DNA from: Glossina fuscipes
Taxonomy: Eukaryota > Arthropoda > Insecta > Diptera > Glossinidae
Assembly: GCF_014805625.2 (NCBI RefSeq)
Contig: NW_023998490.1
Coordinates: 775,231-839,230, forward strand
Length of the DNA: 64,000 nucleotides
Direction: 5' to 3'
The notes below the pieces were generated by a model. It was not told the origin of the DNA, ran no database searches, and saw only the letters and a list, made by a program, of their open reading frames with translations. Both the position numbers and the translations under genes were made by a program. Below are positions 26,331 to 36,232 of this stretch, piece by piece (the stretch's first letter is position 1; every line of letters starts with the position of its first letter).

Positions 26331-28344
26331 TGTTTGCATGTATATATTCAATATTTAACGTTATTAATAATGTAAACTATTTTCTCTACTTCACCCGTCC
26401 GTCCGAAGCATATGAAATAAATTCATTCATTCTCATCCCATCATCTCAATAATGATTACTCTATAAAAAAAGAAACTAAAAGTAACGCCTCCGCTACAAA
26501 AATATACATAACAACAACAATAAGCGTACATACAAATACACCATCTACATTTACATATATATATATATACATATATATATATATGTATATTGTAAACAAG
26601 CAAAGCAAAAATAAATAAAATGCAATTAAAAATGTGTTATATTTAATGCTCGTCTTGTTGAGAATTTATTTTTTGTTTAATTTGTTGAAATTTAATTTAT
26701 CGTTAGAAAATTAAACTGTTTACGTATAATTTTTTACTATTTTTATAATTTCTAACAAAGGTTATAACATTCCGACATCTGCTCAGTTTATTACACCACT
26801 TATAGCTTATGAAATTTCTCTATATATGGATCTGATATGTGCATTTACCAAAATTTTCGATCGATGTTTGCGACAATGCGTTATTAAACTGTATCTTAAA
26901 ATCCGTAATTTTATAAATTTTTAACTACCACAGGTACGCGTTATTTATGGGCGCATAACGCCCCATTTTTAAACTTGATTTGTGCACCTACGCTAATAAC
27001 GCGGAGGTTGATTTTTTTTTTAACCTTTGAATAGGAATTCTCTCGGCCGAGAACAATAAGAGGACCGACGGACACGGCTAAATAAACTCGAAATATTAAA
27101 TTAGTCAATAATATGCTTTGAGTGTGTACATTTTAAACGAGAAATATCTAAAGCGGGTTGCGAAGGTCTGCAAATAATACATGGGAGAATTTCTTTTATC
27201 ATTATTATCGCGGTCGGATCGATTCAATTTAGTTTTTGTGAAGCCAAGGAATTTTAATTTAGTTACAAAGACATTCAATTAAATTAATCATATTTGCAAA
27301 CAACGGTTTAGGCAAAAAAAGCAAATAAAAATTCTTTTAGGGAAATTTTCAATATAATTACGTTTAAAAGAATGAAAAACAAAAACAAAGGTGGTGAAGT
27401 GCCAAAGACTGGTTATCGCAATTATTGAAGAATTGAAGAAATAAAAGCCATATAGTGAGCCACGACCTACCATTACACACCCTACGCCATTTCGCTTGAT
27501 ACAATCGTTACACATAACGATTTTTCAAGATAAGGCACTATATGGCAGGTGATCGATAAAAGTGATGCGATCCGAACAATTTCCAATATCATTTAGCCTT
27601 AAGGTAAAACCTGTCGGTGTACCGAATTTCATCATAATACTTCAAAGTTTGTGATCCGTGGGCTGAACATGTAAATACAAGACGGATGGACAAGCATAGA
27701 TTGGTATAAAAAAATGTTCGTCCGCCCTTCTGGATGTCGCACAAACTGCACGATACAGTTGACTATGACATTGCCTATCTTCAGATTACCAGTAAACCAA
27801 ACAAGCGTAGTAAGTAACTATTATACGCCACTCTCTTAAGGAAATCGAATATATCCTTTGTAATTGGCATTATTCCGAAAAACAACCACCATATGAGCTT
27901 TGTGGTCCATATTAAAAGAAGAAATGTGAGATAAATAAATACGAAATCCTTAAGGCACGGCAGGCGGTAGAGGCGCTGAGAAATGCAAAATGCTAGAGCT
28001 AAAGAAAAAAAATTTTCTCACACATCACCTCATATTACCATATAAATGGATTTTAAACTCCCTGTCTCCTCTCTACCTAAAATGAATTTTAATTTAGAAT
28101 TAGATTAGTTTCGTTTCATTAATAAAGGCAGTTCCTGTCACACATAGAGGAAGTCTATTATCATGCGAAAATTTTTTTGAACATCAAGGCTCTAATGAGT
28201 CATTTTATAAATCTTTCTCTGTTTTGCTTTGTCTTGCCTCAACATTGGACAAGACCAAGCACAAAAAAAAAAAACGATTGATTGAGACCCGAGACCGATT
28301 TCCGTTGAATGTTGGAAGCTCTTACTAAGATAACTTTTACGTAC
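25266..28344. other. Non-coding, probable downstream intron of the 28.3-29.9 kb gene
   Basis: Follows the phase-0 donor at 28344 on the minus strand. Contains (TA)n tracts near 26299-26325 and 26555-26590 and the family A repeat at 27530-27695. No continuation exon was recognised. Confidence 0.45.
27530..27695 (-). repeat. Dispersed repeat family A, minus copy
   Basis: AGGCACTATATGGCAGGTGA, GTGATGCGATCCGAACA and CTGAACATGTAAATACAAGA followed by CGGATGGACAAG mirror the 38.2-kb copy in reverse complement. Confidence 0.55.
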
Positions 28345-29949
28345 CTTATAATGATGCCACTGCTTCATTAAATGATCGTAGCACAATTGACAAGCTTGTA
28401 TCATCCCCCTGGGATCCATTGGACGCGAACGTGCTGGCCTAGGATGTAATTCATTAAAGATGGGAAAACAAGGATGATCATCACTTTTCTGATCTTTTGA
28501 AAACATGATGCTAATCTCCATTAAACTTCCACGTCTTTGTTCCTCCCCACAAGCGTAACAAACTTCAGTCGCTGAATTTTTATCGGGCATAGAGAGATCT
28601 AAAATTCCCACTTCGACGGCTGGAACGGTGGCAGTTGTCAATGTGCTTGTATTTAGATGCGGCGTTGTAGACAACGAGGGCTGTGGTGGCGGAGGTATGG
28701 AATTACTCCGACTTACTGAGGTATTGCGCAAATCCAAAACATCATCTTCCCGTGATGTGGGATAATCGGAACTATACGGACTGTGCGGACAGACTGCATG
28801 CTGCTGGTGATGATGATGCGGTGTTGAACTGAGACGACGCGCTTGTTCAACCGGTGAAAGAGCTACGTTCGATTTCGTTGTTGAATGCAAATAAAGTTCG
28901 GATTGTTGATGGGCTTGAGGCGTGTAATGCGTTGTTGGCGGTGGTGGCTGTTGTTGTTGTGGTTGTTGAGCATTGTAATTGGTGTGTGGTAAAGCATTGG
29001 GATAATTTAGTTGTCCAATTTTTAGTTTATGATGAGCATAAGAAGATGGTTTGATATTTAAACCTTCATATACCGTCCCAACTGCACTAGCAGGTCTGGA
29101 AGAAGGTGAAGTCAAATGGTGATGCGGATTTTGTTGAATTGCACTTGCCTCGCCCCTTGATTGTGGACGTCCATGATGAGTAGTTTTTGGCAACGGAGAA
29201 CTTCGCGTATAGTAGTCTTGCTGTAATGTTAAGGCCGGACTAGGCGAACCATTACGCGATGTAGATGAATGGTGAAAATGTGGTGACTCGTTACGGTAGT
29301 GTGACCTCTGCGGATGGTACGAATTTTGAATATCACTATAACCGCTCTGCGTTAAATGTTCAGCACTTAAGCCCAACATTTGGGCAGCATATTCCCCTTG
29401 AGTTGCAATATCGGCCCCAATGTAACCTTTACCGTCTACACGTTTCATATGATAGATACGTTGTGAATGTGGTCTTTTCTCCCGCTCATACGCATCCCAT
29501 TGCTCGTTTAGCGATCGATAACACAGCATGCATGTCAACACATACATTTGATTATTCGTAACTTGCGGCACCCCTGTGGGCGGTTCATGACGCTCCAGAA
29601 AAGGAAAATAAGGATCGCTCGGTCTTTGGTAATTAGCACGAATGCGTATATGCTCATAGCCGCCTTGACCACCGCATACATAGCACAAGGGTACTACTTC
29701 CATAAGCTCCGGCCCAACTGAATGATGGCTGGTAGGCCTGTGGGGTGATTCAATGGCAACCGATTGTTGTGGATGGTACTGATGCGGATAATAATGGGCA
29801 GTCGGAGCGTAACTACTGTAATGCTGCTGAGGTGTTGGCGTTCTGCAGGGATTTATTACATTGCCACCTGCAATAGGTGGAGGTTCAGCCGGCGGCAAAC
29901 CCCCTGTGCGTAATTCATTTTTTATATAAGCTTTGGCTTTTTCCATCAT
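28345..29949 (-). CDS. Large first coding exon of a His/Gln/Pro-rich protein with duplicated C2-C2 modules (unrecognised)
   Basis: The open frame starts at tandem ATGs (29949 and 29946, the second with better context) and runs 535 codons to a phase-0 donor, TATAAG|GTACGT, at 28345/28344. The frame stays open about 50 codons beyond it, but there it runs into a T-rich stretch and looks intronic. An acceptor CCGCTTTTCAG at 29971-29969 precedes the start, so the 5' UTR is spliced. Residues 85-165 hold C89-x2-C92, FPFLERHEPP, then C140-x2-C143 followed by YRSLNEQWDAYEREKRP. Residues 464-535 repeat this layout: C464-x2-C467, FPIFNELHP, C520-x2-C523 then YDHLMKQWHHYK. Between them the chain is low complexity (H, Q, P, S, T), with LDLR and ILDLSMP patches near residues 400 and 450 that loosely resemble CtBP-type motifs. 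The paired Cys motifs suggest zinc binding, and composition suggests a nuclear regulatory protein; both are inference. I do not recognise the family. Downstream exons (lower coordinates) were not found. Confidence 0.85.
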
Positions 29950-31021
29950 TCACAGTAGTTACTGAAACCTGAAAAGCGGAGCAATGAGTAGAAACAAATA
30001 TGAAAATATATTCAATTATGCTGTGGTATGTAATCAATTTTTTTGTATGGCATTGTACCTTGACCTAAATAAAGTCCACAACTGCCAGATGGATGGATTT
30101 CAATGACACTATAACGGAGGTGTCGTCGCCTTAACGTTTACCGACGTGTTACCAAGAAAGTTCACGCAACATTGAGACAACTAAACAATTTCGCTTATCA
30201 CTCATTTAGGCACTTTTGTTGTTGCCGTTGCATACGCGGTTATTTCTTTTAAAAATGAAAGATGACGACGACGTTGTTGTTGTGATATCGTAAACATTTG
30301 TAAAACATCCAAAAATAAACGAACAAACTACAATAGCCTTTTTAAAGCTAAACAGTACGCAAGTAGTTAAACAGAGCGCGAGATTTCTGCATCAATAGGC
30401 AAACATACATAAACACACATATGCATATACACAAAAATTGAAAAATAAAAAAAAAATAAAAACAAAAAAATTGCAACAAAAATTTTTTTATGAAGTGTTT
30501 GTTGTTGTTACAGCGTGTGTGCATTTGTTTGTGTTTAGTTAGCTGCATTGAAAAAAGAATAATAAAATATGAAGACAAATGCCACCCGGAGAGTAAAGTT
30601 GGGGAAAATATGTGAATGAAGTATATATGTGCATAAAAACAAGCAAACACCGCCTCATACAGCAATAAGAGTCCATGTATGCATAGAACCGTTGTAAGGG
30701 CCACAAACAAAAACCGAATACCATTTAATTTAATACGGCTGGAGGGACGATGCACATTTCTATATATTAATAATATTGTAATTAATCAGCACGAGAAAAA
30801 AATTTCAAAATTTCAAAATTTCAAAATTTAAAAATCGACACACGCATGCACACACATGCAACACAACCATGCACCAATATGCTTTATACAAATTTTTAAA
30901 ACCCACTTTTCTATAAACACACAACACAGTCGTCTTCATTGTAAAATGTCGAGCAACCAGTCCACTAGTTAAATATTTCAACAGTTTTTATATATATATT
31001 TATAAATGTATATACACACAC

Positions 31022-31022
<1 letters not shown>

Positions 31023-31053
<31 letters not shown>
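31023..31053 (+). repeat. (TA)n microsatellite
   Basis: Perfect TA alternation of about 30 bp, in the upstream region of the 28.3-29.9 kb gene. Confidence 0.9.
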
Positions 31054-31057
<4 letters not shown>

Positions 31058-31470
31058 TCTGGTATATTTTAGTGATGGTTAGTTTTCTTTGGAGGTTGCT
31101 ATCATATTTTTATAATTATTGAATTTTTTAGAAATTCCTGACACGAACATAATTTTTTTTTCATTTTTTTACACTCACTTTCTTTTCGTTTTTGTTTCGT
31201 CACTCACGTTGTAGATTTTCTTTAAAAATACTTGTAATTTCTTAATTATCAAACTGCTACTGTTACTCTAAATGTTATTAAAGATTTTTACATAATTTAT
31301 AATAACTTCTTTATTATAATTTACAGTTAATTAAAATTTATTTACTAAAGTTTTTCTCTATTAAATTCTTTAATAAAAATCTACGTTGAACTTTTTTCAT
31401 CGGAATTATGGAACAACAAAGAAGATTGCTGCAGAGCGCTGCCACATGCCGGCAGTTCGTCCTTGATTTT

Positions 31471-31481
31471 AGTGTTACCAG
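31471..31481 (-). promoter_or_regulatory. Core-promoter Motif-1-like site, candidate promoter of the 28.3-29.9 kb gene
   Basis: On the minus strand the sequence reads TGGTAACACTA, one mismatch from the Drosophila core-promoter Motif 1 consensus YGGTCACACTR. It lies about 1.5 kb upstream of the 29949 start codon. Since that exon is preceded by a splice acceptor at 29969, a non-coding first exon is expected. Two good minus-strand donors lie between, AAC|GTGAGTG near 31206 and AAA|GTGAGTG near 31186. Motif and donors are seen; their use as promoter and leader exon is inference. Confidence 0.25.
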
Positions 31482-31749
31482 TGTTTTAAATTAAACCCAG
31501 AGTCGTTAACATATCCCATCAAACATGTTCAAGTTTATAAAATCAATCTATACCAAAAACCTAAACCATATTTCTTATCTTATATGCCATTGATTAAAAG
31601 AGAAACTTAAAAATATATGCTAAATATAAAATGCAGAAAGAGAAAAAACTAAATAAAATAAAATTTAAATTATATAAAATTATTTTTTTCCTATAAGGGC
31701 TTATGTATTGTGATGGCCCTTATTTACATTAGACTCTAAAAAATAGACT

Positions 31750-32060
31750 AAACTTTACCTGCTAGTAATTTCGTTGTTGAAATGCTTTAGTGGACCAATT
31801 TTCATCACAATATATTAAAAAAGAAACGTTTTTTTGATGGGACTCGGGCCCAAGAGATATATCCAAGTATTTCAAATCACGTGGTCTAAATTTGGTCAGG
31901 ACGATTTCTAAGCCAATTTACTATTATGAATCGATTTTCTATAAAGTATTGAAATTTATACCTTTGTAGCATATAAAAATTCAGCTTTCGTAGGAGAAGG
32001 GGTTCAATATAGCAATCAATCAAATCTTCGTATCAATTTGCAGTCTCGAAGTACTATTAC
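31750..32060 (+). repeat. Dispersed repeat family C, copy 1
   Basis: TTTACTATTATGAATCGATT followed by TCTATAAAGTATTG, CAGCTTTCGTAGGAGAAGGG matches the copy at the window's right end (ACTACTATTATGGATCGATT, AAACTTTCGTGCAAATCC). Confidence 0.45.
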
Positions 32061-32109
32061 AACTCAAGTTTTGTCGAAAAATCTTGAAAATTCCATTTTT
32101 TTTTTTATG

Positions 32110-32310
32110 TAACGACTTTTCAATATAAGGCGATATATGGGGAGTGGTTGAGAAAGTGAATCTACCTGAACTAAGTTCTACATTGTGATTCTTTCCATAA
32201 ATTAGGTTCTATATTGTGTTTATTTCCACAAATTAAGTTCTACATTGTGATTCTTTCATTTGAGACCTGGAGGTTGAACACAAAAATACATGGACGGACA
32301 CTAGACGAAA
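32110..32310 (-). repeat. Dispersed repeat family A, minus copy
   Basis: CAATATAAGGCGATATATGG, GAGTGGTTGAGAAAGTG, then GAGGTTGAACACAAAAATAC and GGACGGACAC are the reverse complement of the plus copies at 38.2 and 32.4 kb. Contains the 31-bp minisatellite. Confidence 0.65.
32172..32264 (+). repeat. Three-unit 31-bp minisatellite
   Basis: TAAGTTCTACATTGTGATTC at 32172, TAGGTTCTATATTGTGTTTA at 32203 and TAAGTTCTACATTGTGATTC at 32234: exact 31-bp spacing with few differences. It sits inside the minus-strand dispersed repeat copy at 32110-32310. Confidence 0.85.
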
Positions 32311-32424
32311 AGGCAGACAGATCCATAGGCAGATTTCAGAATCAGGCTGGTTAGAGCAGGTAGAGAAGAATCAGGATTATGTTCTGAATCGATCGGTGTA
32401 GTAAGAGGCGGCTCCGTCTCGTTT

Positions 32425-32620
32425 TGTCTTGTGGGCTTCCCTAAGTTTGTCTGTGCGCCTATTTCTCTTGTTCTCTTGTGTTCAACCTGTATTTTTAGTA
32501 TTCGGAAGCGTGTTGGTTCAAAGACGAACAGACGCCCGGATCAGACCATTTTTCCGACCACTTCCCGTACAACGTCTTGTTTTGAAAAGTTGTTATATGA
32601 TTAAGTGGAAGGATTCATTT
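32425..32620 (+). repeat. Dispersed repeat family A, plus copy
   Basis: GTGTTCAACCTGTATTTTTA, GGATCAGACCATTTTTCCGA, CACTTCCCGTACAACG and TTGTTATATGATTAAG align with the 38.2-kb copy. With the minus copy ending 115 bp earlier it forms an inverted pair. Confidence 0.65.
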
Positions 32621-33010
32621 TGTCAAAACGCTTCCAACGCCCAGAAGGGATCCAGAGATAACGTCCATATATTCTCGATAAGCAAATCCTGAATAAAATT
32701 CTGTCCGTCCGCGCAATATCTGTTGTAAGCATTCTCCTGGCCGCAATAATGAAGCTAAATATAGCAAATTGGGCAGAAACCATGAGAGCTCTTGCACACA
32801 GGCCGACATTGAAAATGGGTCAAATAGGTCGGAGGACACGCCTATAGTACCACGTAAACTAAGAACACCTCTTTTTTTCAAAAGGGATGACAAATTGTGT
32901 TTTTGCTTGTTGCTCGTAAACTAAAGCAGATAAACCTACGAAAATTTGGACGCACATAGTATGCTGTAGTACCTGCAGGAAAATGATCATGCCTACTCAA
33001 TATCATAATG
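32620..33010 (+). repeat. Dispersed repeat family B, copy 1
   Basis: TTTTGTCAAAACGCTTCCAA, CTGTCCGTCCGC, TTGCACACAGGCCGACATTG, AAATGGGTCAAATAGGTCGG and TTGTTGCTCGTAAACTAAAG recur in order at 34.15 and 45.1 kb. Confidence 0.65.
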
Positions 33011-33024
33011 CATCAATATATGAT

Positions 33025-33360
33025 TTTTATTTCAGTGCCGTTATAACGCGCAGAAGCAATCTTCAGAATCGCCACAAAATATATAAATTCTTGACGAGTT
33101 TCAAATTCGGAATGCAGGTAAGCATATCTGTCCGCTCATCTATCCGTCTGCCTAAATGTGTAGTGTCCGTTATAAAAATTCTTGCTTTCGCAAAAATGAA
33201 CATATCATATATAAATTTGCAAAGAAATTTAGGAATGACCCAAACTTTTCAACGCAAACGACTACAACGGCCACACGCCCATGCAACAGAAACTGTGGAT
33301 ACTTTTGCTTTTCGCGGTTTTTCGCGGTTTTTGTTTGTTTGTCTTTTTTAAGATAACGTT
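33025..33360 (+). repeat. Dispersed repeat family B, copy 2
   Basis: TTATAACGCGCAGAAGCAAT, TTTCAAATTCGGAATGCAGG and CTGTCCGCTCATCTATCCGT match the 34.5-kb copy (TTATAACGCGCAGAAGTAGG, CAAATTCGTAATGCACC). Confidence 0.65.
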
Positions 33361-34149
33361 GACGGACATAAAAGATTCTGTCACGACTGAATACGATTTT
33401 CTTGCTTATTTTTTTACTTGAATTTAATAACTTCCTCGTATATAACTGTTTCATTGTCTTCCTCTGCATCTCAAAGAAGTTGTCGAATGTGTGTGTTTTT
33501 CTTAAACTGTCAGAATTCTCCGTAAAATTCTGGCCTCTAACTTTATTATCACGTCTTTTCTTTCTTTTGCAAATTTTCGACCCATCATCCAACCCATCTG
33601 AGGACATTTACTCACTTGACGTCAAAAAGTGAACTCGAAGAAGAAAATTAATTTACTAGAAGTGATCCATGTGCTAGAATAAGCAAGCATTGGCATGTTG
33701 ACGGGCGTGGAAGACGAATAAGTATGAAAACTGAGTTTTCGAGGTCGTAACCACTTACCTTAGAACCTGAGTTGCAGCAACCATTCTCCATGTGTTTCCA
33801 AAAAAAAATTAATAGACAGCAGTCTTCTCATGACTCTTTTTGCACAAAGGTCACACCGCTACCCCTATGTACGTAATTGTTTTAACTTGTTTACAACACA
33901 CAGATCTCGAGTCTAGAACTTATTTTGCATTCATATGCAACTGGCTTTGAAGTGGCCTCTATGTTGACTGCCGAAACGACATATTGAAGGTTTTCCTGAG
34001 ACAGTTTTCTCCAAATAAGTATGCAAGTTTATTTCCATCTGATCTCACTTTAAAGGTCATAGGGATTGCATATCAAAACTGATCTTATGAAGATTTTGGC
34101 ATTTTCCGATTGCTCGGTGTTCTTATGCCTACTATCGAATGAAGCGAGT

Positions 34150-34480
34150 ATGTTCATTTTGTCAAAATGTTTGCAACACAAACAAGGTAGCTTTAGAGAC
34201 CCCACAAACTATATCGATCTTTGATCAGCATCATTGTTCTGACTGCAAAAGTTAAGTTATCGGCCTTAAATTTGATGGAAAGTTTGAAAGTCCTTGCGCG
34301 CAGGCACGGTCCAAGTCGGTCGAAGGACACTCCCTCGAGTCGAACGTAGGTTAAGGGCACTTCGGTTTTCTAAAGGGAGAAAAACTGCTGTTTTGGTCAT
34401 TACTCGCAAACCACAGTCGAAAAACCTACAAAAATTTGCAAAAAAAGGGAGAAATTCGGCCGGGCCTATGTAATGTTACA
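34150..34480 (+). repeat. Dispersed repeat family B, copy 3
   Basis: TTTTGTCAAAATGTTTGCAA, AGCTTTAGAGACCCCACAAA, TTGCGCGCAGGCACGG and TCATTACTCGCAAACCACAG are in the family B order; the TCCGTC core is degraded here. Confidence 0.6.
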
Positions 34481-34494
34481 TCGTATCAATATTT

Positions 34495-34880
34495 CTCTTT
34501 TTTGTCAAAAATTTTATAACGCGCAGAAGTAGGCTTCAAAAATCCCCTACAGAGTGTGCATTATTAATCACTGTCAAATTCGTAATGCACCTAATCATGT
34601 CCGTCCGTCCGTCTGCTGGACCGTGCAGTAGCTATGACAAATTTTTTTAGGTTAGCAAAAATGGGGCTATCGCCTGCAAATTTGGGTGACTGGCTACGAT
34701 CAGGCAAAGGACGAGCCTACAACGCCATACAAGCTGCGAATTTTTTTTGTGGACATTGTGCTCGATAAAAGTCTGCACATATGTTTAATGGAAATGGAAA
34801 AAATCAGTCACGCCCATCAAATATTACAGAGAACGTATATGTACTTTTTTTGTTTATTTTTAGTTTTCTTATGGTGGGTA
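34495..34880 (+). repeat. Dispersed repeat family B, copy 4
   Basis: TTATAACGCGCAGAAGTAGG, CAAATTCGTAATGCACC and the clearest core, CATGTCCGTCCGTCCGTCTG near 34599; continues with CCTGCAAATTTGGGTGAC. Confidence 0.65.
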
Positions 34881-35569
34881 TAAAAGATCCGGCTACAGCT
34901 GAATATAATTGTAATTTGTTTATTTTTTTCCTTGTTAAAATCTGGACGCATAGCTTTGTGCACATGTTTGGCAAATTGCCATGTCTTGTAAAGAATAACT
35001 GTTCTTTAAGTTCTCTGCCTGAAAACTTACTTTCAAAATATTTTAATATTTTAATTTGCTGTAAACTGAGCCCACATACATTTCCCAGGTACTTTTTTGA
35101 CTTGTACTTGTACTATGTACTTGCTGTATATATATATATATATGCATACACACATGATAGTTTTTGATTGTGCTACGATGCAATCAAAGGTTAGGACGAA
35201 GGGGCTTTACTATTTAAGCTTGTAACCTTGGACTCAGTTGGATGAATAAAGATACATTCATGTTCTGATTTCCCTATAAAATCAACCCGATCGGAATATT
35301 TTAAGAACGCAATTATTGTTTATATGCATTAATTAATTTATTTCATTTTTCTTTTTTGCTTTTTCTTTTTTTTTTTTTTTTTTAATATTATTCGGCATAC
35401 AATTGCACATAATCATAAAACTAAGTTATGGTTTTTTTTTAATTTTGCATTGTTTGGATTTGTGTTAATAATTTAAGATTTTTAAATTAAATGTTTATTC
35501 AATTTGTTGTTCTTTGTTCAAATTACACTTTAAGAAAGTGTGTAAATATAAACTATGCGAATACAAACA

Positions 35570-35658
35570 CACATATATACATATATATGTACGCATACAT
35601 ATAACATGTTATGTATATATATATTATATATATTACATTATATATAGACTATTATATA

Positions 35659-35696
<38 letters not shown>

Positions 35697-35705
35697 GTAT
35701 ATAAA
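35570..35705 (+). repeat. Compound (TA)n/TATG tract
   Basis: About 135 bp of TA, TACA and TATG alternation, 530 bp downstream of the dnr1 stop codon, so it could fall in its 3' UTR or just beyond. Confidence 0.85.
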
Positions 35706-36232
35706 CAGTAAAAATAAATACTTATAATAATTTATAAACAAACAAGTTAAACACGCAAGTGAACGAATGAACGCTCAGCAAATACAGAAAAATAAATAAA
35801 AACTTATTTTAAATATAAAAAATAAAACAGAAAACAAAAAGAGGTTAAAAAGCAACGAGCACATGAAAAATGATTTATGAAAGGCGCGCTGAGAACAAAC
35901 GTGAAAGAAAATTTTAGTAAGTTTTGTTAAAACTTAAATGCTACGTTAAGGAATTCAAGTTACAAATCGTATATATTTATATATATATTATTTGTTTTTT
36001 TTTTCTGAAACTTCAATTTAAATTTTATATTATTTTAATGTTTAACTGGGCTCTCATTTATGTAAAGAAACTCTTTTTGGCTGCTGATGTAAATATTAAT
36101 GTTTTGATCCCGTTTACAGTTAACTGGTGATTGATTGTTGTTGTTGTTTTCCTTTGCATTCTTTAATTATTATCAAGTTATGGGTACACAAACCCATTCC
36201 ATGAAACGAAAGAATAGCGAACAAAACCAATT

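Noticed and set aside
28854..29561. Plus-strand frames inside the Cys-module exon
   Set aside because: Antisense shadows of the minus-strand coding exon.
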